DNA of 64,000 nucleotides from Dama dama (lineage: Eukaryota; Chordata; Mammalia; Artiodactyla; Cervidae), in assembly GCF_033118175.1 (NCBI RefSeq), contig NC_083693.1, positions 28,281,981 through 28,345,980 on the forward strand, given 5' to 3'. A program made the translations under genes and the position numbers. Of the stretch, positions 21,346 to 34,340 are shown piece by piece (position 1 is the stretch's first letter; each line of letters starts with the position of its first letter). The notes under the pieces are model-generated. The model worked only from the letters and a program-made list of their open reading frames with translations. It had not been told where the DNA came from and did not search any database.

Positions 21346-24300
21346 CTAATTGAGAGGGTCTTTTTTAATACAGCTCTGGCATCCTCTGATGTCCTCTTCC
21401 TGGCTCCCTCTCTCCCTCCTCACATCCTTCCCCATTCATCTCACTCTCTTTTCTGTTCCTTCACTCCTTCTGCTCTGTCTTTGCCCTGTTTGGTGTGTTT
21501 GCTCACATCCTGTTCTGCCTCTTTCTCTTGCTGCTCTCATCTATTCGACATTTTCTGCTTTTTGCCCCTTTCTGGTCATCCTTGGTTTTGCCATCTCCTG
21601 TGTCCTGACCACCTCTCCTTATTTTCCTTCTTCTGATCCATCAGGACCTAAGACTCCTTCCTTCTCTGCCCACCACCCCCTCCCACCTCCTAAGGTGCTG
21701 ACTCCACATCATACAGCCCTCCGTGCATCTGTTCACACCTTGGGCCTCTGGAGGGGCCTCGTTGCCAAAGCAACTCTGTCCCCCTGGGGGTGCCTTAGTT
21801 GGTGTGTGTGTGTTGGAAGGAGGGTGGGGTTGGGGGTGAGTACCAAGAGATATGGCCCACTTTCTCCCTGGGGATGGGGTATACAGTCCACCATTCCTTT
21901 AAGTTGAACAAAAGTCTCTGCAGGTCAGTAATTTCCAGTGGGAGGAGTCTTCAAGCAGAGACCCTGGGTCCCTGGGCCCAACTGGTGGTTGACCCCGTCT
22001 GACACTGGCTCCAGAATTTCTCCAGGCTTACTGAAAACCCACTGCCAGCAGAGGCCATCTTAAAAGAAGCAAAGGCTGAATGCCTCCCCATCGCAACTAC
22101 TCTCTGTGAAATCAAAGTAGGAGCTGGTGAAGAACCCCAGACTCTTGAAGACTCCTGTCTGCAGTGTTGGTGAGGGGCAGTGATGTGGCCCTCCTGCCTC
22201 AGTGATCAAAACAGTAGGTCCTAAATCTGCAGGGAGAAGGACATCGCCACTGCCAGCATTAAAGGTGATGTTAGCCTGGGTGTTATATTTTTCTTTAAAT
22301 TTTATTGTCTCAAGGACAAAAATTACTGGGTGACTATATTTTTGCATGGAAAGTTTCTTTTCAAAGCTTTGTTAATGGGTGGTGTTGAATGGGTGGGTAT
22401 TGCTGATCCCGTAGTCGAGGAAACTGAATTGCTTGAGTTTGTGCTGCACAAACGTGTGTTTCTATGTGTCAGTTGTTTTCTGATGCTGCTTCCTACTTCA
22501 GGACCCACACATAATATGATCTAAATAAATGTAAATAAACATGGATTTTTTAATTCTCTGGAATTTCTGGATACCACTGAACCCTGCTATCAATCATAGG
22601 TGAAGGCTCGACCTTTCTCCTACAACTGTAATGTTCTTTTTTAACCTCAATACAAATATAAAAGAAAAAACCCACAAACCTGACATATGCTAACTGCCCA
22701 AAATTTGCTCAGAGCTCAGAAGGATGGAGCAGATTTTTACTCTCATCCAAGCCCTCATCTCTGGGATGGGCTCTGGGAGCCCTTCCCAATGTCTCCACAC
22801 TCCTGCCTTCCCCCAGGACCTGGGGGCATGGTCCTGCCCAAGACAACTAACAGTTGTGTCCCCAGCACTAGACTTTCTGTCCCCTTCGCTCTTAAAGGAC
22901 CAGAGCCCGGTTGACTGTATTTAAAGGTGTGTCCCTGCCTGCATGCCCAGCGTGTGTGTTTGCCTGTGTATGTGCCTGTATGTCTGTGCTCACAGGTGCA
23001 TTTGGACCAGCACCCTTTATAATAACTGGTGGCCGGGAAGCCACCAATATTGTCCTTAGTCTCCTGCTCTCTGCTGCAAAACCTCAGAGCCAGCATCCTG
23101 GTGTCACAGAACCAGAGGGGCCCCAGGCATCAGAGCTGTGAGGGAGGGACAGGGAAGGACCCCCACTGTTGCCCCTCACTCCTGTGCTGGGAGGACGCAT
23201 GTGATCTTCACCCAGGGGCAGGTGGGGTAAATGGGGAAGGCTCTAGGAGGTGGTTCCCATGACAGGCAAATCTTAATAAGCAATGAAATAAAATTCATAT
23301 TTTAAGGAAAGACAAGAAAAACTTAAACAAAGTTTTTCTCTGCCTGTTTTGACCTTCTCCCTCCCCTGAGGTGTGCAGTGTGCATCTGCAGTATGTGCTA
23401 ACCAGACCTACCTAAGGGCAGAAATACCTGACCCATTGTAAACATCAATTTTTGTTCTAACCCCAGCCTTGTGACTTTATATGGCACTGCCTACCTATGA
23501 CCTTGTTAATGTCACTAGCTATATCACTTATAGTATGCTGTTTTACAAGAATATTGTTTCTTGCACTAACAAATATGTCATTGAGCCTCTGATAAAAACA
23601 ATAATGACCAGGTGACCTAACACACAGTTTTATAAGATCCATGACTGTAATAAGGTGACTTGAGATATGGGAAGAAGCAATAGGAGGGAATCATTTCCAA
23701 GAGCCTGACAGACAAGTAAGACTGTTGGTCCAAAGGATTTTGGCTACTGTTACCAGGACTAAATGAATAATTGTACATCAATGAAATTCTCACCTGACCT
23801 GGGAAAAGTCCTCCCAAACCTTGATTGAGATTAAGATGGAAACAAATAGATTGTATGATAAAGAATGTTGCCCACCACCCAGTTCTAGAAGAATCAAGTC
23901 ACTAGCTGCTGAAATTCACTGACCTGCAATCCACTCTGAAAGAAAGTCATGGAAAAGGTCAGGATTATACTTCGTACTCTGAGAAAACTGGCAGAACCTG
24001 CCCTCACATACTTCGATATTTTCAGGAGACTTTTCTATGAACCCAGTTTCTTGCATCTGTCCATGCTTAGGAAGCACTAAAAGCATTAACTATGATATCT
24101 GTTCTTCCTGAGTGAAGGAACCTTCTACCAAGACATGGGTTGATTTCATGTCTTTCCCCCAAATTACGCACATACTGACCTCCAACCCTAACCTCCTTGA
24201 AACAGTTCTCAGAGCTTCTTGAGAGACTGTCTCCCCAGTTACACTTCTCAGGTTGGTTCCAATAAAGTTTCCAATTCTTTCTTAGCTTGACTATTGGTTA

Positions 24301-24639
24301 ATTTTTCATCCACAAAAGCAAGAATGTGTTGACCTCTGCAAGTCTCAGTGCAGGAACCTCATATTCTCATATTTTTCTAAATCAAATTGAACAGAACCCT
24401 GGGACCTCACTTCCCAGGAGGATGGAAATGTCTCTGGGCTTTAGTAAAAGAATTGTCCAGGGTGGCTCACCTGAGGGGCTTGCTGTCCAAGCCTCATAGT
24501 TCATGGCGGCGGCTCTCAATTCTTCCTGTTGAGAGGTTAAGGGCCATTTGCCACAATTCCAAGGCTATTCCAGTCCCCTCACTGTGGTGCTCAAAAGAAA
24601 GTGTAATCATCCTGTATTTAGTTCAAACTTCTCGTCATA
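21346..24639 (+). repeat. 3' duplicon of copy 3
   Basis: The pyrimidine-rich proximal flank (21.36-21.75 kb) is shared with all copies; a 21.35-21.91 kb open frame there is low-complexity and not conserved. About 22.1-24.53 kb is the closest relative of the orphan duplicon at 4.9-7.32 kb and includes an LTR-like stretch at about 23644-24313 with AATAAA near 24264. No gene is seen. Confidence 0.75.
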
Positions 24640-24838
24640 GGGGCTTCCCTGGTGGCTCAGATCGTAAAGAATCCTCCTACAGTTCAGGACACCTGGGTTT
24701 GAACCCTGGATTGGGAAGATTCCCTGGAGAAGAGAATGTCAACCCACTCCAGTATTCTTGCCTGGGAAATCCCATGGACAGAGGAGTGTGGTGGTCTGCA
24801 GTACATGGGGTCATAAAGAGCTGGACACGACTGAATGA
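24640..24838 (+). repeat. Bov-tA SINE shared with the orphan unit
   Basis: Plus-strand SINE; same place and orientation as the SINE at 8376-8568, so it predates the duplication of the two units. Confidence 0.9.
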
Positions 24839-25782
24839 GATAAACGTAGTCTGGTCATAGAGTAGGAGCAGCTGGACCCTAGGGAGGGGCAGGACGTGTC
24901 CAGAGTCACCCTGTGTGTGGCAGAGTCAGAGTCAGGACCCAGGTGTCCTGTCCCCAGGCTGGTTGTCTGTCCACAGCCCTACGCTGCTTGTGACATGTGG
25001 GAGCAGCATCCTCCAGGCTGGGATTCTGCCCCATCAACCCTAGTTCTGCACAAACCTGCCCCGCGCCCCCGAGGAGGGCACTCGCTGCTGCTGAGTCCCT
25101 TTCCTCATCTGCTTGATGGGGGAGGGGTGCCAGAGACCCCTGGTCCCTCCCAGCCCCCCTCTTCTCGGGGCCCCTGGACTTGCCAGTCTTGAGAATCAGA
25201 CGTGGAGATGGAAGCCGGCTCCCTCCCCTCTATCCACCCTCTCTGCTTGTTCCCTCTTGGCTGCTGGGTTCTGTTTATTCATCACATCCCTCCTGATTAT
25301 ACAGACCCTCTTTCCCAATGACCTCTGCTTGGTGGTGAACGTGTTTCTCTTTCACAACTTGAGTTTCCTCAGTCACTTCCTAGTGGTCCAACTCTCCAGT
25401 GATTCTTGTCAAAAACACAAACTGCTTCCAGGCGCCCGCACAGTCTGAGGTCTCTCAGACTCCCTTGTTCATGCACATTCTTGACTTTTCACTTCTTCAG
25501 AGTCCAGCCCAGCAGCCCGAATGCTCTTGCCCTGTTTAGGAAACTCGTGTTTCCTTTAGAAAAAGGAAATTCCTTTCTGCTGGGCATATAGAGGGCTGAC
25601 CATAGCAGGGGAAGATGAAACAAAAGCCCAGAGTGAAGAGAGAGGCAGATGTGGGGTCCACGACTGGATTCACAGTCACATCTGCTCTGACTCCAAAGCA
25701 GACAGGCTGGGGGAGGAGCTGAGAGATGCCCACACAGGCCCGTCTCCAAAGGCAGAGAGAAGGGAGGCACCTTGCGTTCAGG
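24839..25782 (+). repeat. Distal 3' duplicon of copy 3
   Basis: Direct match to 8.57-9.50 kb. No gene is recognised; the open frames in the two copies do not agree. Confidence 0.7.
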
Positions 25783-25900
25783 GGTCTGACTCTTTGCAAC
25801 CCCATGGACTGCAGCACGCCAGGCTTTCCTGTCCATCACCAACTCCTGGAACTTGCTCAAGCTCATGTTCATTGTGTTGGTGATGCCACCCAATCAGCTT
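25783..25900 (-). mobile_element. BovB/SINE 3'-end fragment, private
   Basis: A piece of about 118 bp beginning 'ctgactctttgcaacccca', the shared 3'-end sequence of BovB and its SINE partners, on the minus strand. It interrupts the duplicon, which is continuous at about 9.50-9.52 kb. Confidence 0.75.
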
Positions 25901-27829
25901 GGATGGGGAGGGGGAGCTGTGGCCCCCAAACCCACCTACTTAGTGTCCAGGGCCTCCCCCAGCCCTTTAGCACACACAGTTGATGGAGACGATCCCCTAT
26001 TTGCCTGGTGCCCAAGCCTCAGCCCCTTCCCTTGCTCCCTGCCTGGCCTGGGCTCCCTGTCTCCTGGGGCAGTGGCCAGAGGCTCCCTCCTTAGCCGGCC
26101 AGAGCCTCCTCTGCACACGGTGACTCCAGCTGACGCCCTCTGGACTGTGGCCTGAGCCGCATCCAGAACAGAGCCTGGGGCACAGATGTTTCCATTCTGT
26201 GGTCCTGGACCAGTTTCTTGAAAAAATCAGGGATTGCCCTTCCTCGGTCCTCCTCTGAGTGGGGAGATTTGGGGCCATTTCCTCCTGCGGTCTCAGGCAC
26301 CTGGTTATCTCCCTTGGGTGCCAGTGCAGACGGCCAATCCATGTGGCCCTTGTCTGTGTGATTTGTTCCTGGATCTGAGAGAAGAGGGAAGGGGCTCAGC
26401 ATTTCCTGAGGTTCTTTTACCTGCTGAGCTTTGGGGGAGACAGATCTGTGTTCAAATCCAGTCTCTGTTAGGGAGTAACTTTGTGACTCTGAGCTAAAAA
26501 CATAATGTACTCGCTGAGCTTCAGTTTCATCATCTGTTAAATGGGGATGACAGTAATAATATCCTTGAAGACGAAATGAAATAGAGGTAATAAGACACCT
26601 TGTCAGACTGTTGGTGTTCAAAAAATATTGGCTGCTTTATCTTTCTGGAATATAAGGTACAAATCAATGCCAATCAGAGTTTAAGGTCCTGTACCCACAT
26701 GACTGGGTTCAAATCCTAGCTCTGCCACTTCCTACTTGTGTGATCTTGGGCTAGTTATCCTCTGTGTGCTTGTAAAAATGGGGACACATTGTGCATAGCT
26801 CATGGGTTGCTGGGAGGAACAAATGAATCCAGAGCAGGGCTTGACCTGCAGTGAGTGCTGTGTGTGACACCTCTTAAAACTTTTATGTCCATAACTACCC
26901 TGTTGGCCCATGCCAAGTGTTTCTTAAATGAATATAACAAGTGCTTACAGCTCAGACTGTAGCCTGGACCTACCAGCTGGGATACATTCATCCCTTTTGC
27001 CTTTTGGGTAAATTTTTGACAATCACTGAGGCATGTTTTGTCCCATTTAATCCTCCTAACAACCCTTGGTCTTGTGTGATGGACATCTCCATGGAGGGGA
27101 ACCACTGAGGCCGTGAACTCATCACCATATTTGAGGACAATCCCATCATTTGTGTGACCTGGGGAGAGACTGGGCCTGACCCTCAATAAGAAAGAAAAGG
27201 CCAGATAAACATTGGACCTGCCCCACAAATGGGGCCTGGACACACAAGAACAGATGATACACAGAAACAAAGACAGATCAGAATTCCTTCTGTGGGGCCT
27301 ACAGTAGCATCCAGTGCGTGCTTCCAATGGCCACGGTGCCTGGACCCACTGCCCTTGGCTGTGACCTGGCTGCCCAGCACCTCTCCTTCCTGGTCTCAGC
27401 CTGTGGACAGGCTGGTCCCTCCCTAATGATTCTCCAAGCTATCCTGCATCCTTCTAGTACAGTTATTCTCTGCTTAAGTGGCCAGAGATGTTCTCTTCAA
27501 GGTGCAGTTAACAGCCTTTAAGACTAAAAGCAGGAGCTATTCTCTCCATTTTCTGGATGAGCAAACTGAGGCTTAGAGTGACACAGGATCACCATGTTCA
27601 GGGTTGGGGTCTGGTGTGTAGACAGGTAAGGTGGAAGGCTCTGAGAGGAATTGGGAGCAGTTGTCAATGGTTGGAGGGAGAGAGGTGAGGAGGCTGGAGA
27701 GGTAGAAAGGGGTCTGAACATGCAGGGCTTTGGAGGTGATGTTTTGGAATCTGTTTTCCATCCTAAGAGAGCAAACAGAAACCTTCAAAATATCTTACTT
27801 TGACTTTACTCCAAACCAGTCTTTGTGGG
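25901..27829. other. Intergenic DNA with old MIR-like repeats
   Basis: No gene is recognised. About 26.44-26.61 and 26.69-26.85 kb resemble MIR SINE cores (motifs such as 'ggttcaaatcctagctctgc' and 'atcatctgttaaatgggga'). About 27.54-27.8 kb is shared with 39.2-39.47 kb. The 176-residue minus-strand frame at 26.1-26.6 kb crosses one of the MIRs and has no domain I know. Confidence 0.55.
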
Positions 27830-28350
27830 AAAAGATGGAAATGACCAACCTGGACAGCATATTAAAAAGCAGAGACATTACTATGCCAACAAAGGTCCGT
27901 CTAGTCAAAGCTATTGTTTTTCCAGTAGTTATGTATGGATGTGAGAGTTGGACTATAAAGAAAGCTGGGCGCCAAAGAATTGATGCTTTTGAGCTGTGGT
28001 GTTGGACAAGATTCTTGAGTTACTTGAACTGCAAGGAAATCAAACCAGTCAATCCTAAAGGAAATCAGTCCCAAATATTCATTGGAAAGACTGATGCTAA
28101 AGCTGAAGCTCTAATACTTTGGCCACCTGATGCAAAGAACTGACTCATTGGAAAAGACCCTGATGCTGGGAAACATTGAAGGCAGGAGGAGAAGGGACAA
28201 CAGAGGATGAGATGGTTGGATGGCATCACCGACTCAATGGACATGAGTCTGAGCAAGCTCTGGGAGCTGGTGATGGACAGGGAAGCCTGGCGTGCTGCAG
28301 TCCATGGGGTTGCAAAGAGTCAGATATGACTGAGGGACTGAAATGAACTG
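27830..28350 (+). mobile_element. BovB (RTE) 3' fragment
   Basis: A 5'-truncated plus-strand BovB. Coding traces include TNLDSILKSRDIT, VVMYGCESWTIKKAG and RIDAFELWCW. The 3' end reads 'gaaatgaactgaagg'. It falls inside the duplicon segment that is uninterrupted near 39.48 kb. Confidence 0.88.
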
Positions 28351-29092
28351 AAGGAACTACAGGAAGCATCTAGAAGCTTATGGCAGGAGAGCAGGTGAAG
28401 GGATGGATGGATCTGGTCGAGACGGTCTAGAGATGAAGAAGACTAGATGGATTCACAAGCATTTTGAGAAGAGCATCTGGGAAGGTGGTGCCATTGACTA
28501 AGATGGGAACGATGAGGAAGGATCAGTGTGTGTTGCGGGCTGAGGGGTTTGAGAGGTGGGACTGGACACGTTGAGTGTGATGTGTCTAGAGACATCCAGA
28601 GGGAGAGATCAGGAGGCAGTAGGGTATGACTCTGGGTCCCAATAGAGATCAGCTCTGGAGGTAGGAATTGGGGAGTTGTCATCACACGGCCTATTCACTT
28701 CCTTCAGTGTCTTCTTAAATGTCATATCCATGGAGCAGCCTGACCTCCACCCACCTAAAATAGCAGCCTTGCCCCTCCTCCCACCGTACACACTCCAATA
28801 ACTCTTCTCACCTGTGTTCCCTTTATCGTGGCATTTATCACCCACGGACTTGATGTTATGTATTGATGTGCACATCTCCTGTACTACAGCGCGAGCTCCA
28901 TGAGGGCAGAACTCTCGGTTCTGTTCTCTGCTCTCTGTCCAGTCTAGAATAGCGCCTGGAACACACACTTGGTGAACAAGAATATTTACTGATGAATGAA
29001 ATCTTAGTCATCGGACTTGATGAGGAGGTAAAGGTGGTCTGGGCCCAAGCCCTGAGGAAATGGTTCCCTCCTGCTGCTTCTTCCCATATCTG
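28351..29092 (+). repeat. Distal duplicon before the second tail-to-tail joint
   Basis: Direct match to 9.56-10.15 kb and 39.54-40.16 kb. No gene. Confidence 0.7.
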
Positions 29093-29310
29093 TAGTCGTT
29101 GTTGTTTAGTCGATAAGTCATCTCTGACTCTTTGAGACCCAGTGGACTGTAGCCCACCAGCCTCCTCTGTCCCTGGGGTTACCCAGGCAAGAATACCAGA
29201 GTGGGTTGCCATTTTCTTCTCCAGGGCGTCTTCTAGACCCAGGGATCAAACCTGAGTCTCCTGCATTGGTAGGCAGGTTTTTTTACCACTGAGCCATATT
29301 GGGAACAGTC
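29093..29310 (-). repeat. Bov-tA SINE at the second tail-to-tail joint
   Basis: Counterpart of the SINE at 10155-10366, same orientation and same flanks on both sides, so the joint itself was duplicated. Confidence 0.9.
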
Positions 29311-30682
29311 ACTGCATTACAATCATGGATCTTATAAAACTCTACATATTATATGAATCATTTCAAGAGGCCTAGTCACCATTATTTTTCATCACAGACT
29401 TAATCATAGATCTGTTAATACAAGAAACAAGGCATGAATCTTTAAAATAAGCAGAGCACAAGCAATACAGCTAGAGACATTAATCAGGTCCTAAGTAAGT
29501 TAGCAGTGCTGTCTTCTAAGGCATTACAAGGCCTTCCTCTAGAAAATGTCATCCTTTTGGTGGAATGGGTATTTTTTCCCTTGAAGAGGTCTGGTTAAGG
29601 CACAATGCAGATGAATAATGCATCCTAGAGGAGAGGGAGGCTGAAATAGACAGACAAAAAATGTTATATTTAAATTTTTCTTGTCTTGTCTTAAAATAGG
29701 AATTTAATTTCATTGTTTCTTAAGATTTTCCTTCCATGAGGACCACCTCCTGGGAGCCCTTTCCCTCCCTCCAACCTGCCCCTGGGGGAAGATCACAAGC
29801 TTCATCCCAGTACAGGAGTGAGGGGCAGCAGTGGGGGTCCTTCCCCTCCCCTCCCCCACAGCTCTGCTTCTCTGGCACCCCTGGCCCTGGTGACCCTAGG
29901 ATGCTGGACTCTGAGGCTCTGTGGTTGAGACTGGGAGACTTGTGGGGCCTTCACAGCCACCAGTTACTGTAAAGAGCTGCTGGTCTCAATGCAGGGGAGC
30001 AGTGGGCATGTACACATGTACACACACATGTGCACTGAGCTTGCATACAAGTACACACCTTTCTAGAGAGGCAGCCAGTGGCTGTCATGGCCCTTTAAGA
30101 GTTAGGAGGACAGGATGTTGGCATTGGGGTGGGGTCCAACATCTTGCATCATAGGCTGGGCCGCACCCCCAAGCTTTGGTCCAGGTGTGATTGGGGAGTC
30201 AGTGGAAGGAGCTCCCAGAAACCTAGGTTTGGGTGAGGGCGGAATTTGACTAGGACTCTTCTGAGTGCCAGGCATATTGGGGCAATTAAAATATGTGGAC
30301 TTTGTTTTGGGTTTTTGTTTGTTTCTTTTCTTTCATCTTTGGATTGAGATTGAAAAGGACATTATAAATGTGGACAGCTGTTTGAACGAATGTTGAACTG
30401 TCTTCTCTGATTGACAGCAGGGACTAATAGGAACCAGAAGCCCCAGAAATTTTTTTAAATTATGTACATTGATTTAGATTACATTGTGTCTGAGTCCCAG
30501 AGAATCAAGAGGCAGCAACAAAAAGCAACTGGCACACAGAAACACACACACATGAGTGTGTCCTCTCACACTCAAGAAATGTAATTCCTTGGACAATGGG
30601 ACCAGTAACCCCCACCCCATCCCCAACCACCTGCCCAAGAAAATTTGAAAAGAAACTTCCTCTTTAAGAATAAGGTCACTCA
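29311..30682 (-). repeat. 3' duplicon of copy 4 (inverted), distal part
   Basis: Direct match to 10.37-11.96 kb (the copy 2 unit), minus-oriented relative to its gene. It lacks the SINE found there at 11.42 kb. No gene. Confidence 0.75.
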
Positions 30683-31062
30683 CATGTATTAACTTTAAAA
30701 ATGCCTTCCAATATACAATAGGTGCAGACAAATACTATTTTATTCCACTCATATGTGGTACCTAGAAGAGTCAAATTCATAGTCAGAAAATGCATTGTAG
30801 ATGCCAGGAGCAGGGGCATGAGGAGGCAGATGGGAGTTAGTGCTTAAAGGGGAGAGTTTCAGTTTAAGAAGGTGAAAAATTTGGGAGAGAGATGATCATG
30901 AGAGTTGCACAATGTGAATGCACTTAGGGCCACTGAACTGTACAGTTAAATATGGTTAAAGTCACATGCTTCATGCTATGTGACTTTTACCACAATAAAA
31001 AGGCACCTTAAAAAAAGAAACCAAGATAAAAAATGTCTTTAATCAAAGAGACCCCAGAACAG
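30683..31062 (+). mobile_element. L1 3'-end insertion, private to the copy 4 unit
   Basis: About 380 bp resembling a mammalian L1 3' end, with 'ccactgaactgtacagttaa' and 'tttaccacaataaaaa' followed by an A-rich tail. It is flanked by the target-site duplication 'ggtcactca' at 30674-30682 and 31063-31071. The sister unit reads straight through near 11.95 kb. Confidence 0.85.
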
Positions 31063-32071
31063 GGTCACTCAGTAATTTTTGCTGTCCTAAACAGAAGATA
31101 GTAAAAGTAAATAAATAAATAAAACACCCAGGCTAACATCACTTTAAGGCTGGCGGTGGCCGTGCCCCTGTCCCTACAGTGATCAAATGCTGTTTTATCA
31201 CTGAGGCAAGCGGGCCACATCACTGCCCCTCACAAACACTGCAGACTGGTGTCTTCAAGACCATACAGTTCTCCCAGCTCCCTTTTTCAGTTCCCCAGAC
31301 AGTAGTTGGGATTGAAGGCATTCACCCCTGACTTCCTCTAAGATGCCCTCTAGGCAGCGGGTGTTCAGTGAGCTTGCAAAAATCCTGGAGCCAATCTCAG
31401 GCGGGTCTTAGCACCAGGTGGGGCCCAGGGATCCAGGATCTCTGCTTCAAGACTCCCACCCACTGGAAATTATTGACCTCTAGAGAATTTTTTCAATGTA
31501 ATGGGGATGTAACCTACACATCTCCCTCCACTGGGAGAAAGGGGGCCCGATGACTAGCTACCCACCCCACCCCCAGATGCATATACAACTATGGCACTGC
31601 CAGGGGACAGACACGCTTTGGCAATGAGGCCCCTCCAGAGGCCCAGGGTGTGAGCAGCTGCACAGAGGGCTGTGTGCTGTGGAGTCAGCACCTTAGTAGG
31701 CGGGAGGGAGCGGTGGGCAGAGAAGGAAGGAGTCTCAGGTCCTGATGGATCAGAAGAAGGAAAATGGGGAGAGGTGGTCAGGACACAGGAGACGAGAAAA
31801 CCAAGGATGACCAGAAAAGGGGCAAAAAGCAGAAAAGTAAAGAAGATGAGAGGAGAAAGAGACAAAACAGGATATGGGCAACCAAAGAAAACAGGAAGGA
31901 GACAGAGCAGAAGGAGAGAAGGAGACAGAAAAGAGAGCGAGATGAAAGGGCAAGGATGTGAGGAGGGAGAGAGGGAGCCAGGAAGAGGGCATCAGAGGAT
32001 GTCCAAACTCTGTAAAGATACTGAATGTGACCAAACAGAGTCTGGAGCACTGGACACTGGATCCTCAGTCC
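31063..32071 (-). repeat. 3' duplicon of copy 4, proximal part
   Basis: Direct match to 11.95-12.97 kb, including the purine-rich tract (pyrimidine-rich on the gene strand). The open frames here are low-complexity. Confidence 0.75.
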
Positions 32072-33012
32072 CTACAGAGAGCTGGTGGGCCCAGTACCGC
32101 AGGTCAACCACATAAATCAGCAGGTTGATGGCGGTCAGGATGGCCACAGCCAGTTGCTGGTCTCAGATGCATATACTGTAAAGGAAGTCATCAATGCAGT
32201 CCTCGTCGCTGGACCAGTGAGGATGCCCGTCAAACTCCTCACTGAACTGATAGAACAGCCAGAGGACGAGAGCACTAATGTAGAAAAGGACATTAGAATG
32301 TAGAAAAGGAGAGCAGGGTCATCACAACCTTGGAAGATGGGGAGGGGATGGGTAGGTGTCCTCCCAGTCATCCAGCTTCAGCAGCGTGGCCAAGGCTGCT
32401 GGGATGAAGCAGACGGAGTAACGGCCATGCACCACTCCAGGGCCGACTGGTGCAGGTACAGGGAGGTGTTGCTGAGTCAGGCGAAGATGATACAGGCCAT
32501 GAAGTTGTCCAGCACCTTCAGCAGGCCTGGCACAGTGTGCATGTAGCTGGAAATCTCCTTGAACAGACAGCAGACCCACGTCCAGGCCACATCTATGATA
32601 TACAGCAGAGATGCGAGACATGAAAAAGCAGTAGCAGCAGTAGCCCGGTCCTGATAAGGGACATAAGGCAGGAACTGGACGTAGGTGATGGAGTAGATGA
32701 TGCAGGTTGAGAGGCAGAGGAGGGCGGCGTAGCAGGTGTAGGTGTCGAGGAAGTGATACCAGAGACAGGAAGGCAGGACCAGAGCTTACATAACTCAACA
32801 ATGAAGATGATGAGAGTCATGGCAAAACAGAAGCACCAGATGGCCACGGGCCAGTTACCTATGTCCCCACTTCCCAGTGCCCACGCTGGCCACCAGCGAG
32901 AAGGCGACAGCGGTGGAGAACAGTTGCAGCAGGCAGAGGAAGTGGAACATGGTGTCCAAGGTCTGGGGATGTCCACCTGGTGGAATGGTGTTATGACGGT
33001 CAGGCAGCTCAT
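32072..33012 (-). pseudogene. MYADM-like: MYADM-like pseudogene, copy 4
   Basis: Group B copy, broken several times. Family pieces are found in all three minus frames: GDIGNWPVAIWCFCFAMTL in one frame at about 32.8-32.9 kb, remnants of segments 3 to 6 in a second, and the C-terminal QLAVAILTAINLL region in a third. The conserved WDQ tryptophan is TGA (plus strand 'ctcagatg' near 32162-32169). A local duplication of 'agaatgtagaaaaggaca'-like sequence at about 32274-32310 disrupts segment 7. Its upstream region has also lost the GC-rich block kept by copies 2, 6 and 7. It is head-to-head with copy 5. Confidence 0.9.
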
Positions 33013-34340
33013 GGTCACTGCTAAGGCAGTGGTCTTCACTGGGGACCACCCAGAGAATGATCCAGCTCCAGAGGTGGATTGAGTCAGATGTCTAGAAAAG
33101 GCTCAGGATCCATGGAGTTTGAACCAATGACCAGACACCTGGTAACAGCACAGCTGCTCTGCAGTTATTCTCCCCACGCAACAGCCTTGGCCTTGCCAGG
33201 AGATTCGTCTTATCTCACAGATGGGTTGGGTCTAGCCACAAAGCCGTGCACATTTTTTACGCTTTGTGCCATTATCTACAGGGATACAGGGTAATGTGGT
33301 CCTTTTCTACGATCACAAATCTTCAATTTACTAGAAACTGAAAAAGATTTTTTTAAAAAGCTGTTTGGTAACAAATTTTCACCTAAACAGACATGAGACA
33401 ATTTATAGTCTTTGTTTATTTTACTTAGTGTGACTGTTCAAAAGTGTGGTTACAGAAACACTTATGTCTTTGCTCAAAAGGTGCATTTGACTCCAATGGG
33501 GTGTTAGGTCCAATAGAGAAGATGCATCAAGTTACATGATTGGTGCTGAAAAATTCTGATTCTGTAGTAATCTGACCCCAAGGGTTTCAGAAAAAGGATT
33601 GTGGATTGTCCTGCTAACCCCATTTTACAGAAGGGAAAACTAAGGCTCCAGGAGTCAAGTGCCTTCCCTAGTTTGAAAGGGTAGGAGTGGAAATCCCAGA
33701 TAAAAATAAAAAAGCCACGGGTTTGAACACTATGTTCTATAGCCTCGCAGGTCATCCAGGCCTGTGAGTGGGAGCCCAGGACCAAGGCTCAGGGCTCTGG
33801 GACCCAGGACCCACCTTCAGGGCCACAGCCTCCTTCTACAGCAACCTGAAGACTCCCACGTCCTGGCCTCTCCTCCCCGCAGCATCACTAGGAGGAGCTG
33901 CCATCTGAGGGACACAGCCCAACCGGGAGCAGGGCAGCTCCAGGGGTGAGAGCAAGGCCGTAGGGACAGGATGACCTGGAAAGTGGGACTGTTGTGAATC
34001 CCCTCCCCCAACTTGTCTCAGCGTGTGACTGTTCCCTTTGGGAAGGGAGACCCCAGCCCAGCATGACTCCAAGGTATAGTGTCATGGGGGAACCACAGAA
34101 TAAATTAATATAATATCTGTCTCTTAAGCTCCAAAGCTGCCTTCCACGTGGGAGTCTGGAAAGATCTAGGAGTACTCCTACCTGAGTGAGGATTTACCTG
34201 GCATGGGAAACTGGTTAGCAGCTTCCAAGCCAGGGAAGAAGGGGTTGGAAATGAACAAGGATGCTGTGTCTAATGCTGATGTGGAATCTTTCAGGGCATC
34301 CCAGGGAGGGTGTGGAGGGACAGATGACCCCTCATAAGGT
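33013..34340 (-). repeat. Upstream region of copy 4, deleted relative to copy 2
   Basis: Inverted-gene upstream DNA matching 13.9-15.48 kb directly, without the SINE found there. At about 34332-34350 it jumps to sequence that matches 18.08 kb, so about 2.6 kb is missing compared with the copy 2/3 interval. Confidence 0.7.

Noticed and set aside
21350..21907. 185-residue plus-strand open frame after copy 3
   Set aside because: Read from the pyrimidine-rich 3' flank; low-complexity and not separately conserved, though the same tract is coding by stop loss in copy 7.
26091..26621. 176-residue minus-strand open frame
   Set aside because: Overlaps a MIR-like repeat and has no recognisable domain or start context; most likely chance.
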